Assembly (NCBI GenBank): GCA_947450765.1
Contig: CANFXC010000003.1
Location: forward strand, 1 to 64,000
DNA length: 64,000 bases
Direction of reading: 5' to 3'
Origin: Comamonadaceae bacterium
GTDB taxonomy: Bacteria > Pseudomonadota > Gammaproteobacteria > Burkholderiales > Burkholderiaceae_C
Part shown: positions 1-8,616 of the stretch, in pieces
Numbering within the stretch: the first letter of the stretch is position 1
Layout: each line of letters starts with the position of its first letter
The notes under the pieces: generated by a model
What the model saw: the letters and a program-made list of their open reading frames with translations, nothing else
What the model was told of the DNA's origin: nothing
Databases searched by the model: none
Translations under genes and position numbers: made by a program

Positions 1-85
1 CGATGTCTACACCTGTGCCGTCTGACTTGACGCGCACCTTGACGTTGTAATCCACCACGCGTTTGACGGGTACCAAAACCTTCAT
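1..85 (-). CDS. etfB: Electron transfer flavoprotein beta subunit, N-terminal fragment
   Basis: Only the first 28 codons lie in the window; the gene runs off the left edge. The visible N-terminus [19 protein letters not shown] is the typical opening of EtfB, which with EtfA forms the FAD/AMP-containing carrier passing electrons from acyl-CoA dehydrogenases to the ETF-ubiquinone oxidoreductase. A GGAGA ribosome-binding site sits just upstream of the ATG (plus-strand about 91-96). The mechanosensitive channel gene ends 43 bases upstream on the same strand. etfA would be expected beyond the edge. The identity rests on a short stretch but the match to the family start is distinctive. Confidence 0.85.
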   Translation of the reverse strand, partial: MKVLVPVKRVVDYNVKVRVKSDGTGVDI

Positions 86-128
86 CGGAAATCTCCAGAC
101 ATATTGAGTTGACGTTAACGTAAGCCAG

Positions 129-1457
129 TTATTCTATGCCGCCAATGGGCGCTGGCACAACGGCGCTTGACAGATGCACCACCCGCTGGGGATAAGGAAT
201 CTGAATGCCGTGCTGGCGGAGCGACTTGAGAATCGCCATATTGACGAGAGAACGGATGTTTTGCTGGCCGTTTTCAGGATCAATAACCCAAAAGTTGACC
301 GTGAATTCCAACCCGTCGACACCAAAGTTGGTGAGGTTCACCGACGGTGCTGGGTCGGGATCTTTCAGCACACGGGTTTGATTTGAAGCCGCTTCGCCCA
401 GTAGCCGGAGCACCAACTCCACATCGCTGTCGTAGCCCACCGACACCACGGTCGAGAGCATCACCCGGCTGTCGGCCAGCGACAAGTTCTCAATCCGGCT
501 GCTGATGAATATCTCGTTCGGCACGATCGACTCGCGTCCCGTCAGCGCCCGCACCACGGTGTAGCGCGCATTGATGTCGGTGATGCGGCCTTCAAAGCCG
601 TCGACCCGAACGCTGTCGCCAATCCGCACGCTGCGTTCAGCCAAAATCACAAAGCCACTGACGTAGCTGGCAGCCAGTTTCTGCAAACCGAAACCAACGC
701 CCACACCAATCGCCCCACCCAGCACTGACAAGGCGGTCAGGTCAATGCCCACCGCAGACAGCGCCACCAACAAGCTCACAAAGACCAGCATGGCCCGCGT
801 TGCATTGCTGACGGCCTTGCGCAGCGACAAGTCGTTGCCAACGGCCGACCGCAGCAGGCGCGTTTCAATCGCCGATGAAATCCACAGCGCCACAATCAGC
901 ACCACACCCGCTGTCAGCGTGCCCTCGATGAGCGTGCGCACCGACATCGAGCTGGTACCGACGCGCCACTTGATGGTGTCTAGCTCTGCCAGGATCAGTG
1001 GCAGCAAGCCGCTGAGCCACAGCACCAAACCCAGCCAGACCAGCCAGGAGATCGTGCGTTCAAGCGCACGCACCAGCGGCGCGTCTTTGAAGGCCACTTG
1101 CAACACTTTCACACCCAGACGAATGGCGGCAAGTGCCACCAGCACCGGCATGGCCACCGTGAAAACGGTGATGGGCATTGACGTGGCCAGCATCGCCTTA
1201 GCGGCATAGCCCAGACACAGCAGCACCACGGGAAACATCACGCCATCCAGAATCTTTCGACCAAAAAGGATGGAGGAGTCCTCCTTGACACCTGTGGCGC
1301 GGCGCAAAAGCGAGGTCAGCAACCAAGCCAAACCCATACAGACGGCCAGCACCAATACCTCGATCAAGGCTGCCTGTTGGGCCAGCGCGACGAACCAAGC
1401 TTGCAGGCGCTCTATATGGATGATCGATGTCACGAAAGGGGTGCCTTGAGCGGCCAT
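129..1457 (-). CDS. MscS-family mechanosensitive ion channel
   Basis: Inner-membrane channel protein of 442 residues, expected to gate under membrane tension. The N-terminal half is strongly hydrophobic with about five to six predicted membrane spans (first near residues 32-52). A glycine/alanine-rich pore helix follows at about 236-270 ([20 protein letters not shown]), then the MscS beta domain (RIGDSVRV, then NEIF) and an alpha/beta C-terminal part ending with the common IPYPQR motif. It is longer than E. coli MscS (286 residues) because of extra N-terminal helices. The ATG is preceded by AGGAAC at good spacing. It starts 19 bases after the deacetylase-family gene stops, so the two may be cotranscribed with etfB. 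Confidence 0.9.
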   Translation of the reverse strand: MAAQGTPFVTSIIHIERLQAWFVALAQQAALIEVLVLAVCMGLAWLLTSLLRRATGVKEDSSILFGRKILDGVMFPVVLLCLGYAAKAMLATSMPITVFTVAMPVLVALAAIRLGVKVLQVAFKDAPLVRALERTISWLVWLGLVLWLSGLLPLILAELDTIKWRVGTSSMSVRTLIEGTLTAGVVLIVALWISSAIETRLLRSAVGNDLSLRKAVSNATRAMLVFVSLLVALSAVGIDLTALSVLGGAIGVGVGFGLQKLAASYVSGFVILAERSVRIGDSVRVDGFEGRITDINARYTVVRALTGRESIVPNEIFISSRIENLSLADSRVMLSTVVSVGYDSDVELVLRLLGEAASNQTRVLKDPDPAPSVNLTNFGVDGLEFTVNFWVIDPENGQQNIRSLVNMAILKSLRQHGIQIPYPQRVVHLSSAVVPAPIGGIE

Positions 1458-1476
1458 CTTGAGTTCCTAAAAAATA

Positions 1477-2442
1477 TCACAGGTCAGCCAATACCCGAAC
1501 GTGCGCTTCAACGCTGCAGGCCAGCGCATGGAGGTTGTAACCGCCCTCCAGGGAAGACACGATGCGCCCCTTCGAGTGACGCTTAGCCACGTCTTTGATG
1601 CGCTGCGTGATCCAGGCATAGTCTTGCTCCACCAAGCCCAGCTGACCCAGATCGTCTTCGCGGTGCGCGTCAAAGCCAGCGCTGATAAAAATCATCTCGG
1701 GCTTGAATTCTTCCAGTCTCGGCAGCCATGTTGCCTCGATCAATTCACGAATTTTCGGGCCTTTGGTGTACGGCGGAACTGGCAGGTTCAGCATGTTGGG
1801 TTCATCAGTGTCCGCACCGCTGTTGGGGTAGAGCGGGTGTTGGAAAAAACTCACCATCAAAATGCGCTCGTCGCCGCTGATGATGTCTTCGGTGCCGTTG
1901 CCATGATGAACATCAAAGTCCACAATCGCGACGCGTTTGAGACCGTGGCGTTCCAGCGCATATTTAGACGCCACCGCCACACTGTTGATGAAGCAAAAGC
2001 CCATGGATTTGCTGCGGCAAGCATGGTGGCCCGGTGGACGCACCGCACAAAAAGCGTTCTCAAGCTCACCCGCCATGACCGCATCGGTGGCCGCCAGCGT
2101 GGCACCCGCTGCGCGCAGAACGGCATTCCAAGTGTGCACATTCATGGCCGTGTCGGGGTCTAGCTGCGCATAAGACGGACCGCCTGCATTGATGTCGTCC
2201 ACGAGCTGGCTCGACAAGCCGTGGAGTGCCGCCACCAACATGCGGTCGTGCGCCAACTCAATGTCTGACAGCGGTGCCAACGGCGCCTCGCGTCGGTCCA
2301 GCACATCGGCGACACCGGTCATCAAGAGCCGGTCTTCAATAGCATCTAGCCGTTCAGGGCATTCCGGATGACCGGCGCCCATTTCATGTTTACGACAGTC
2401 GGCGTGGGTGAAATAGCCAGTCTTGTTCATCAGATTCGGCAT
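1477..2442 (-). CDS. Histone deacetylase-family zinc amidohydrolase
   Basis: A 321-residue arginase/deacetylase-fold protein related to class II HDACs, acetoin-utilisation proteins and polyamine/acylamide deacetylases. The catalytic His pair is seen at residues 139-140 (PPGHHA). Zinc ligands are Asp175/His179-type residues in VDFDVHHGNG, plus Asp258 in GFDAH. The final EGGYN motif near residue 298 is also present. The bacterial substrate cannot be told from sequence; small acetylated amines are a plausible guess. Two in-frame ATGs (2442 and 2430) are possible, and neither has a strong ribosome-binding site. It is divergent from mltB and sits upstream of the MscS gene. Confidence 0.85.
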   Translation of the reverse strand: MPNLMNKTGYFTHADCRKHEMGAGHPECPERLDAIEDRLLMTGVADVLDRREAPLAPLSDIELAHDRMLVAALHGLSSQLVDDINAGGPSYAQLDPDTAMNVHTWNAVLRAAGATLAATDAVMAGELENAFCAVRPPGHHACRSKSMGFCFINSVAVASKYALERHGLKRVAIVDFDVHHGNGTEDIISGDERILMVSFFQHPLYPNSGADTDEPNMLNLPVPPYTKGPKIRELIEATWLPRLEEFKPEMIFISAGFDAHREDDLGQLGLVEQDYAWITQRIKDVAKRHSKGRIVSSLEGGYNLHALACSVEAHVRVLADL

Positions 2443-2460
2443 TCAGGTTAAGGGGGAAGA

Positions 2461-2526
2461 AAGCAATTTTTTAAAAATTTAGCTTACCACGCGGATTCGG
2501 CCGGAATCGCAGAGTCGAACGACTCT
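2461..2526. promoter_or_regulatory. Cluster of three inverted repeats between divergent genes
   Basis: The 200-bp gap between the divergent deacetylase-family and mltB genes holds three consecutive dyads. These are an AT-rich one (ATTTTT-T-AAAAAT, 2466-2478, flanked by AAGC/GCTT), GATTC-N5-GAATC (2494-2508), and AGAGTCG-AA-CGACTCT (2511-2526). They could be operators or transcript structures for either gene. No regulator can be assigned, and the rest of the gap shows nothing recognisable. Confidence 0.3.
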
Positions 2527-2642
2527 AAAGGCCTCACGCTTGGGGGGACCGTCAGCACAACAGACATGCCTAAAATTAACGACTGCTAAATTAGCAAGAC
2601 GACGCCAGCAGAATTTCAACCGCGCATTCAGCAGGATCATTT

Positions 2643-3866
2643 TTGACACACACCACCGCCATTCCGACGAGTACCCGCCCGGCGCAGGCTGCATCGCGCA
2701 GCCTGCGCCGCCAATTCCTCTCATGTGCGCTGGCGTTCGCAGGGACGGCGCTGACAGTCCATGCAGCAGAAAGCACCGGGCCGGTCGTTGCCATGACAAC
2801 GCCGGCGATCGCCATCAAAGCCAAGCCCGACAATGCCGTCAAAATCGCCAAGCGCTCCCATGCGAGTCAGCACAAAAAGCCGAAAAAAATACGCCTGTCT
2901 GCGAACGTCGGTCCGGCTTACGCCACACGGCCCGAGGTCATGCGCTTTGCCGATGAACTGGCCGAGCGGCGCAACCTGAACCCGCAATGGGTACGCCGGG
3001 CCATCGGTCAAGCCACCTTCACACCTGCCGTGGTGCGGCTGATGCAACCGCCTGCCCAGCCTTTTGTGAAGAACTGGGCGGCCTACCGCAGCCGCTTCAT
3101 TGACGCCACCCGCATTGACGCAGGCGTGCAATTCTGGAAAGACAACCAAGCCACGCTGGCGCGGGCTGAAAAAAAATTCGGTGTGCCGAGCGAGATCATC
3201 GTCGGCATCATCGGTGTCGAGTCCATTTACGGCCGCAACACCGGCAGCTTTCGCGTCATCGATGCCATCACCACGCTGGCGTTTGATTTTCCGGCCTCAC
3301 ACCCACGGGCCGCCGAACGCACCGCCTTTTTCAAAGGTGAAGTGGAACAGTTTTTGAGCTTGCAAAGCCGCATGGGCGCAGACCCGCTGCTGCCGCTGGG
3401 TAGCTACGCTGGCGCCATGGGCATGCCGCAGTTCATGCCGTCCAGCTGGGTTCGTTTTGCAGTGGACTTTGACGGCGACGACAAGATCGACCTCTGGAAC
3501 AGCCCCGCAGACGTCATCGGCTCAGTCGCCAACTACTTCAAAGCCTTTGGCTGGCAGACCGGCATGCCGACCCACTACCCGGTGAGTTTTGACACCGCCA
3601 AACTCGACCTTGACGCCTTGATGGCGCCCGACATTTTGCCGACCTTCAGCGTCGCCAGCTTCACCGCCAAAGGCGCGGTGCTACAAGGCGCTGCGTTGGA
3701 ACACAAAGGCCCGCTGGCGCTGGTCGAACTGCTCAACGGGCCAGACCCCGCCAGCTACGTCGCCGGCACCGAAAACTTTTACGTCATCACCCGCTACAAC
3801 TGGAGCAGCTATTACGCGATGGCGGTGATTGAGTTGGGAAATGCCGTGAAGCTCAGCTTGCCTTAG
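2643..3866 (+). CDS. mltB: Lytic murein transglycosylase B
   Basis: Peptidoglycan-cleaving enzyme of the MltB/SLT family 3, cutting the MurNAc-GlcNAc bond to give 1,6-anhydro ends in the periplasm. The catalytic Glu is residue 193 in GVESIYGR. The family motifs GSYAGAMGMPQFMPSS and DLWNSPADVIGSVANYF follow. The gene starts with TTG; an AGGA ribosome-binding site six bases upstream supports it, and only this start keeps the signal peptide (RRQFLSCALAFAGTALTVHA). No lipobox is seen, so a soluble or Sec-cleaved form is likely rather than the E. coli lipoprotein. Its last 14 bases overlap the convergent esterase gene. Confidence 0.92.
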   Translation: MTHTTAIPTSTRPAQAASRSLRRQFLSCALAFAGTALTVHAAESTGPVVAMTTPAIAIKAKPDNAVKIAKRSHASQHKKPKKIRLSANVGPAYATRPEVMRFADELAERRNLNPQWVRRAIGQATFTPAVVRLMQPPAQPFVKNWAAYRSRFIDATRIDAGVQFWKDNQATLARAEKKFGVPSEIIVGIIGVESIYGRNTGSFRVIDAITTLAFDFPASHPRAAERTAFFKGEVEQFLSLQSRMGADPLLPLGSYAGAMGMPQFMPSSWVRFAVDFDGDDKIDLWNSPADVIGSVANYFKAFGWQTGMPTHYPVSFDTAKLDLDALMAPDILPTFSVASFTAKGAVLQGAALEHKGPLALVELLNGPDPASYVAGTENFYVITRYNWSSYYAMAVIELGNAVKLSLP

Positions 3867-4548
3867 ATTTTGCTTTTAGCCAATGCAAAAAATCGTCTCG
3901 CATGGCTGGGCTGATGCGGTGATCGATCGGGTAGCGATGGCTTTCAAACTCGACTTCAAGATCTTTCAACAGCGCATCTGACCGCTCCGCCCAGACCACC
4001 GGCAAGGTGTTGTCAAAATCCCCGTGTCCGACAAAAGCACGGAGTTTTTTGAAGCGCGATGTCTCCGCCAAGTGAGGCTGCAACTCTGGCAAAATTCGAC
4101 CCGACAGCAGCCCAAATCTAGCGACCGATTCCGGTTCGCTGAGGGCCACACTGGCACTCATGATGCCGCCTTGGCTAAAGCCGGCAACCACCGTCCGGTC
4201 TGGTTGAATTTGATAAGCAGTCTGGAGCTGCCTGATGAAGCGAATCAAGGCCAAGCGGCTCAACTCTGCTTGTGCCTCGTCGATGTGAGGGCCAGTCGGC
4301 GTGAAGGCGACCCTGAACCAGGCAAATTGACCGGGGGCCAAAGTCAATGGGCCACGCGCCAACACCACCAAAGTGTCCGGACTTGCAGCAGAGGCCAAGT
4401 CACCCAGACTCGTTTCAGAACCTCCCACGCCATGCAGTAAAACCAGCAGGGATTGAGGCGCTACCGGCTGAGGCTGCCGAATCCGAAACGACAACTCAAA
4501 ACCAGCGTCTTTTTTCAATTCGCCAAGTGTGGCGTCCAGATTTTTCAT
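3853..4548 (-). CDS. Alpha/beta-hydrolase esterase (carboxylesterase/phospholipase family)
   Basis: A 231-residue serine hydrolase of the YpfH/carboxylesterase II type. The oxyanion region HGVGGSE, nucleophile elbow GFSQGG and a late GHGDFD segment carrying the acid/His region are visible. No signal peptide is seen, so it should be cytoplasmic; the natural ester is unknown. I place the start at the ATG (MKNLDATL) that overlaps the stop of the upstream dioxygenase gene by four bases (ATGA), with GGGG upstream, rather than the earlier in-frame ATG at 4560. It is the last gene of a doxX-dioxygenase-esterase operon. Confidence 0.85.
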   Translation of the reverse strand: MKNLDATLGELKKDAGFELSFRIRQPQPVAPQSLLVLLHGVGGSETSLGDLASAASPDTLVVLARGPLTLAPGQFAWFRVAFTPTGPHIDEAQAELSRLALIRFIRQLQTAYQIQPDRTVVAGFSQGGIMSASVALSEPESVARFGLLSGRILPELQPHLAETSRFKKLRAFVGHGDFDNTLPVVWAERSDALLKDLEVEFESHRYPIDHRISPAMRDDFLHWLKAKSKAS

Positions 4549-5336
4549 GAAGCACCCCACGCATAAGACTCCATCGACAACACGCTGTGGTCAATCCCGC
4601 CCTTCAGCACATCGACAGCTTCATCGTTGGCGCTGGCCCCCAGGGCCACCAACAAGGGCAGAAAATGGTCTTCGGTCGGGTGCGCGCGCAACGCATGGGG
4701 CGCCAGCCGACGGTAGTCGATCAATCTCTGCGCATCTTTCGACTGAACCGTTTGCCGCACCCACTGCGTGAACTCGACAGCATAGTCCTCCGGCTTGCCG
4801 GCAAATTGCCTAAATTCGTACAGGTTGTGCGTCATGCTGCCAGAACCCAGGATCAAGACACCTTTCTCGCGCATCGGGGCCAATGCCTGGCCCAATTGAT
4901 AAGCGGAAGCCGTCGTCAAATCGTGCGGCATGGAGACCTGAAAAACCGGAACATCGGCCTTCGGCAGCAAATGCATCAGCGGAACCCAAGCGCCGTGGTC
5001 AAGGCCGCGGCGCTCATCCGTCCCGACGGGCCAACCTGCCCGCGCCAGCAACTCACCCACTTCGCGGGCCAGCTCGGGAGCGCCAGCTGCTGGGTATTGA
5101 AGTCGTGACAGTGCAGCCGGAAAGCCACCAAAGTCATGGACGGTTTCGGGCACAGATGCAGTCGACACCTTGACACCCCGTGTTTGCCAATGCGGCGACA
5201 CCACCAACACCGCTCGGATGTTCGTCAGCGACTGCCCCAGCGCGCTGAGCAGAGGCCCCAGCTGACTGGGTTCCAGGGCGAATGTCGGTGCGCCATGGGA
5301 GATGAACAACACGGGAGCTTTGGTACTGGAAGTCAT
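4545..5336 (-). CDS. ygiD: DODA-type extradiol ring-opening dioxygenase (YgiD-like)
   Basis: A 263-residue class III extradiol dioxygenase related to E. coli YgiD (4,5-DOPA dioxygenase). Likely metal-ligand histidines are His14 (ISHGAP), His49 (SPHW) and His250 (IDHS); His114 (LDHGAW) and His170 (SMTHN) are the conserved active-site pair. It should open catechol rings using Fe or Zn in the cytoplasm. The physiological substrate is not deducible. It lies 29 bases after doxX and overlaps the esterase gene by four bases. A LysR/DoxX/DODA neighbourhood is common in proteobacteria and suggests an aromatic or redox-stress inducer. Confidence 0.88.
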   Translation of the reverse strand: MTSSTKAPVLFISHGAPTFALEPSQLGPLLSALGQSLTNIRAVLVVSPHWQTRGVKVSTASVPETVHDFGGFPAALSRLQYPAAGAPELAREVGELLARAGWPVGTDERRGLDHGAWVPLMHLLPKADVPVFQVSMPHDLTTASAYQLGQALAPMREKGVLILGSGSMTHNLYEFRQFAGKPEDYAVEFTQWVRQTVQSKDAQRLIDYRRLAPHALRAHPTEDHFLPLLVALGASANDEAVDVLKGGIDHSVLSMESYAWGAS

Positions 5337-5365
5337 GACGGCTCGGTTTGATGGCGCTTGATTGA

Positions 5366-5794
5366 TCAGGCTTGGTTTCGGGCGTCAACACTCCAACCAC
5401 CGGCACCATGCGCAGCCAACGTTAACAAGCCACCCACCACGGCGATGTTCTTGAAAAACAAGAGTTGCTGCACAAAGGCCTGGTCTGCCGGCACACCCCA
5501 GTAGTTATGGAAAAAGAAGCTAGCCACCAAGGTGAACACAGCCAGCACGACGGCCGCAATGCGTGTTCCAAAACCCGCGAGCAAGGCCAAACCACCGGCG
5601 ATTTCGACCACCAAAGCCAGCGCAGCACCCACGCTGGGCAGCGGCAAACCCACCGACGAGATGTAGCCGACCGTGCCGGCAAAGCCGGTCAGTTTGCCGA
5701 TACCGGCAGGCAGAAACAGAGCGACGAACAGCAAGCGTCCCAGCAAGGCCAAGGTGTTTTCAATCGGTGAGGTGTTTTGAATAGATTTAGACAT
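5366..5794 (-). CDS. DoxX family membrane protein
   Basis: A 142-residue inner-membrane protein with four hydrophobic segments (about residues 15-35, 55-75, 80-98 and 112-130) and the DoxX hallmarks FLPAGIGKL and HNYWGV. Family members are small membrane proteins linked to oxidoreductase or stress functions; no catalytic role is proven for this type. AGGAAA lies seven bases before the ATG. It is the first gene of the operon facing the LysR gene, so the LysR protein probably controls it. Confidence 0.88.
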   Translation of the reverse strand: MSKSIQNTSPIENTLALLGRLLFVALFLPAGIGKLTGFAGTVGYISSVGLPLPSVGAALALVVEIAGGLALLAGFGTRIAAVVLAVFTLVASFFFHNYWGVPADQAFVQQLLFFKNIAVVGGLLTLAAHGAGGWSVDARNQA

Positions 5795-5886
5795 GATGAT
5801 TTCCTGAAGTTAGGGCTGCGAATGTGCAGTCATCGCCTCGCTGTAGCGGATTGCTGTCGAGACACGGGGTGTACTTTATTGGAGCC

Positions 5887-5925
5887 AACAATTAAGATAA
5901 ATAGCATTCATTGATATTAATTGTT
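5887..5925. promoter_or_regulatory. Perfect 9-bp inverted repeat between doxX and the LysR gene
   Basis: AACAATTAA (5887-5895) and TTAATTGTT (5917-5925) are perfect inverted copies separated by 21 bases. They lie in the 146-bp divergent gap, immediately before the LysR ribosome-binding site. The position is that expected of a LysR-type recognition/autoregulation site. Assignment to this LysR protein is inference. Confidence 0.55.
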
Positions 5926-5940
5926 TCACCGGGAGGGACA

Positions 5941-6840
5941 ATGGATCGTTTTTTAGAGATGCGAACCTTCAACGCGGTCGTTGAAGCGGGCAGCTTTGTC
6001 AAAGCGGCTGAAGCGCTGGACTTGTCAAAAGCTGCGGTGTCGCGCTATGTCGTCGGCATGGAAACCCGGCTGGGCGTGCGCTTGTTGCACAGAACCACGC
6101 GCAGACTGTCTTTGACCGAAGAAGGTCAGGTTTTTCACGCTCGCAGCAAGGAACTGCTGGAGGCGCTTGAAGAAGCCGAAGCCGAGATCACCTCCCGCAG
6201 CGAAGCCGCCACCGGCCTGCTGCGGGTCAACGCACCGCTGACCTTTGGCATCTTGCATTTGGCCCCACTGTGGGCCGTCTTTATGGCGGAGAACCCTAAA
6301 GTCACGCTGGACATCACCCTCTCAGACCGCGTGGTGGATTTGCTGGAGGAAGGCTACGACATCGCCATCCGCATCGCCAAACTGGAGAACTCCAGCCTCG
6401 TCAGCAAGTTACTGGCGAAAACGCGCATGGTCTTGTGCGCATCACCCGCCTACTTGGATAAACACGGCACGCCGACGCATCCAGCAGAGTTGGTCAAGCA
6501 TGCCGTGATCTCGTACAGCTACTGGTCGACCAAAGACGAGTGGCGATTCACCGGCCCCAAAGGCGAGGTCAGCGTCCACACCCTGCCGACGATCCACACC
6601 AACAGCGGTGACACCTGCCGTGCCGCGGCCTTGGCACATCAGGGTTTGATTTTGCAACCGACTTTTTTGGTCGGCAAAGACTTGGTCGATGGCACTTTGG
6701 TCGAGTTGATGCCGGACTACCGGTCCCTTGAACTGGGGATTTATGCCGTCTACCCCACCCGCAAACATGTCTCAGCCAAGGTCCGCGCACTGATTGATTT
6801 TTTGAGTTTTCAGCTGGCTGGGCGAGGTGTTAATTGGTGA
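5941..6840 (+). CDS. LysR-family transcriptional regulator
   Basis: A 299-residue regulator. The N-terminal winged helix-turn-helix (FNAVVEAGSFVKAAEAL, then SKAAVSRYV) is followed by the periplasmic-binding-like effector domain from about residue 90. The start is ATG 5941, preceded by GGGAGGGACA, rather than an ATG 30 bases upstream that would add an unconserved leader. The sequence type (MDRFLEMRTF start) is the common LysR group found beside DoxX and DODA genes. It is divergent from doxX and is the probable regulator of that operon through the inverted repeat just upstream. The effector is unknown. Confidence 0.9.
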   Translation: MDRFLEMRTFNAVVEAGSFVKAAEALDLSKAAVSRYVVGMETRLGVRLLHRTTRRLSLTEEGQVFHARSKELLEALEEAEAEITSRSEAATGLLRVNAPLTFGILHLAPLWAVFMAENPKVTLDITLSDRVVDLLEEGYDIAIRIAKLENSSLVSKLLAKTRMVLCASPAYLDKHGTPTHPAELVKHAVISYSYWSTKDEWRFTGPKGEVSVHTLPTIHTNSGDTCRAAALAHQGLILQPTFLVGKDLVDGTLVELMPDYRSLELGIYAVYPTRKHVSAKVRALIDFLSFQLAGRGVNW

Positions 6841-6973
6841 GCAGACTCAGCTTGATCATTGATGGGTTCGGGCCTATCGGCTTCCGGTCCGAACGAAGGC
6901 TAAGTGACGCGAGGCAGCGAACGAGCACATGGAGATGCTGGGCGGTCAAAGTGCACCAATGATTGGGTGGCGT

Positions 6974-7363
6974 TCATAGTGCCAACAACTCAATATCGTC
7001 CATGGGATAGTGCTTGCGATTGTGCGTCCACAACGGGCAACGGTGCGTGCGCGCCGTGGCGGCCATCAAGTAATCTTCTAGCGAAATGCCAGAGAAGGCC
7101 TTGGAAAATTGGTTGGCATACAAGCCCGCCATCCGCCCCGTGTCGACATCCATGTCGATGCGCTGACATAAATCAAACAGCGCTTCGATGTCACTGTATT
7201 CACGCTTGAAAGCCCCGGCGTACACCTCGGCGACAACCACGGGGCAAATCAAAAACCGGGTTTCAGACTCCAACAGCAGCATGAACCGCTCCACAACAGC
7301 TGGTACTTTTTTGAGCAGGTCAATGACAATGTTGGTGTCCAACACCAGACGCTCGGGCCTCAC
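6974..7363 (-). CDS. PIN-domain toxin (VapC-like ribonuclease)
   Basis: A 129-residue PIN protein and predicted Mg-dependent RNase. Acidic residues expected at the active site are Asp9 (VLDTN), Glu46 (VVAEVYAG) and Asp97 (LEDYLMAATA), with the late THNRKHY motif matching the family's TRNxxHF. The start is a GTG that overlaps the stop of the antitoxin gene by four bases (GTGA), a coupling typical of toxin-antitoxin operons. The 133 bases downstream to the LysR gene hold no gene that I can support. The RNA target is unknown. Confidence 0.88.
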   Translation of the reverse strand: MRPERLVLDTNIVIDLLKKVPAVVERFMLLLESETRFLICPVVVAEVYAGAFKREYSDIEALFDLCQRIDMDVDTGRMAGLYANQFSKAFSGISLEDYLMAATARTHRCPLWTHNRKHYPMDDIELLAL

Positions 7364-7617
7364 GCGTCATCACCCGTTCGAAAAATTCGGCTTTTGTTGC
7401 GGATGGTACGCACGTAGTCATCAGAATCCACTCCTTCAAAGCTCTCCAAGGGTTTCAGTCTTTCAAAATAGGCCCGGGCATCGGCTACGGGATCTTTTTG
7501 AATGTCTTTTTCCAGCGTGCGGCGGATCAGCTCGGAAATGCTGACGCCCACGCTACGCGAACGGACTTTCAGGCTGTCATACAACTCGTCCTGCAGGTAG
7601 ATTTGGGTTCGATGCAT
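7360..7617 (-). CDS. Ribbon-helix-helix antitoxin of the PIN toxin
   Basis: An 85-residue protein whose N-terminus (RTQIYLQDELYDSLKVRS, then GVSISELIRRTL) is a ribbon-helix-helix DNA-binding domain. The charged C-terminal half would wrap and inhibit the PIN toxin. GAGGAAAG precedes the ATG, stronger than the toxin's start context, which would give antitoxin excess. A 26-bp palindromic operator lies just upstream, consistent with autorepression by the antitoxin or complex. Confidence 0.85.
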   Translation of the reverse strand: MHRTQIYLQDELYDSLKVRSRSVGVSISELIRRTLEKDIQKDPVADARAYFERLKPLESFEGVDSDDYVRTIRNKSRIFRTGDDA

Positions 7618-7632
7618 ACTTTCCTCCGCATT

Positions 7633-7658
7633 TGTGATGTATAAAACTATACATCACA
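7633..7658. promoter_or_regulatory. Operator palindrome of the toxin-antitoxin operon
   Basis: TGTGATGTATA and TATACATCACA are perfect 11-bp arms around a 4-base centre, 16 bases upstream of the antitoxin ATG. The AT-rich centre could also form the minus-strand -10 element, so binding would block RNA polymerase. This is the classic site layout for ribbon-helix-helix autoregulation. Confidence 0.8.
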
Positions 7659-7748
7659 TTGGATTTTTCCCGCTGTCCATTTGTGCCATCAGTCTTTTTT
7701 TACTTGCGTTCAGCGCAGCAAGGCTTCTTGCCCCCGTGCGCAGCGCCT

Positions 7749-8573
7749 TCAAACCGGCTCAATCGTGATGCTCACCGTCATCGACTCTTCACCACCGCCC
7801 TGTCGCACGCCTTTGATCGGCGGGCAGGCGTCGTAGTCTGTGCCCATGGCCAAGCGCACGTGGCGCTGGTCAATCTGGCAGCTGTGGGTGATGTCAATGC
7901 TGACCCAGCGCCGCTCGGCCACGTCGAGGCACACATCAGCCCAGGCGTGGCTGGCCAAGTCGGGTTCGTTGGCGGCGTAAAAATAGCCGCTCACGTAGCG
8001 CGCCGGGATGCCCAAGCTGCGGCACACGGCGACCATCACGTGGGCTTGGTCTTGGCACACACCAGCGCCCGCTTGAAAGGCTTGCAGCGCCGTGGTGCTG
8101 ACGTTGGTGCTGTTTTTTTGGTAGCGAACCACATCGGCAATAGCTTGACTCAAAGCCAGCAGCTTGGCCAAATCTGCCTTGCCGTTAGCGGGGACAGTGG
8201 GTGCGACAAAGCGCCGGCCGAACTCCGTCAGCACCGCATGCGGGGCGGCCAAATGTGTCGGGCGTAAAAAGAAACTCGGGTGCGGCAAGTTCGGCGCATC
8301 CACAAACTCGGCCACACCCAGCGTGTCCACCTGCCCTGCCGCGTTGACCAAACTCCAGCGCACATCGTCACTCACTTTACCGACGAAGGTGTAGGAGTGA
8401 ATACTGTTGCCGTAGGCATCGTGCTGGGGAAAGAGCTTTTCGGGGGCGCCCAGACTCCAAAAATCCACGGTTTGCGCCGGCCCACTCTGCGGCGTCAGCC
8501 ACAGAGTTTGCAGGGCATAGAGCAGCGGTTCGCTGTAGCGGTAGTCGGTGGTGTGCTTGACGTGCAACTTCAT
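7749..8573 (-). CDS. Transglutaminase-like cysteine peptidase-fold protein (set A)
   Basis: A 274-residue protein with the bacterial transglutaminase N-terminal region (MKLHVKHTTDYRYSEP) and a papain-like core. The predicted triad is Cys173 (GVCQDQAH), His209 (ASHAW) and Asp227 (SIDITH). It could hydrolyse or transfer peptide or isopeptide amides; no signal peptide is seen. It is the third gene of a minus-strand operon after circularly permuted ATP-grasp and alpha-E genes, the neighbourhood on which predicted peptide-tagging or peptide-synthesis systems are based. The 115 bases between this stop and the operator show nothing. Confidence 0.85.
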   Translation of the reverse strand: MKLHVKHTTDYRYSEPLLYALQTLWLTPQSGPAQTVDFWSLGAPEKLFPQHDAYGNSIHSYTFVGKVSDDVRWSLVNAAGQVDTLGVAEFVDAPNLPHPSFFLRPTHLAAPHAVLTEFGRRFVAPTVPANGKADLAKLLALSQAIADVVRYQKNSTNVSTTALQAFQAGAGVCQDQAHVMVAVCRSLGIPARYVSGYFYAANEPDLASHAWADVCLDVAERRWVSIDITHSCQIDQRHVRLAMGTDYDACPPIKGVRQGGGEESMTVSITIEPV

Positions 8574-8616
8574 GCCCGAGACCTTAACAGCAAGTCCATC
8601 GCTGAAAGAAAAGCTT

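Noticed and set aside
6841-6973. GTTCGG/CCGAAC dyad after the LysR gene as a terminator
   Set aside because: The loop is 17 bases and no T tract follows.
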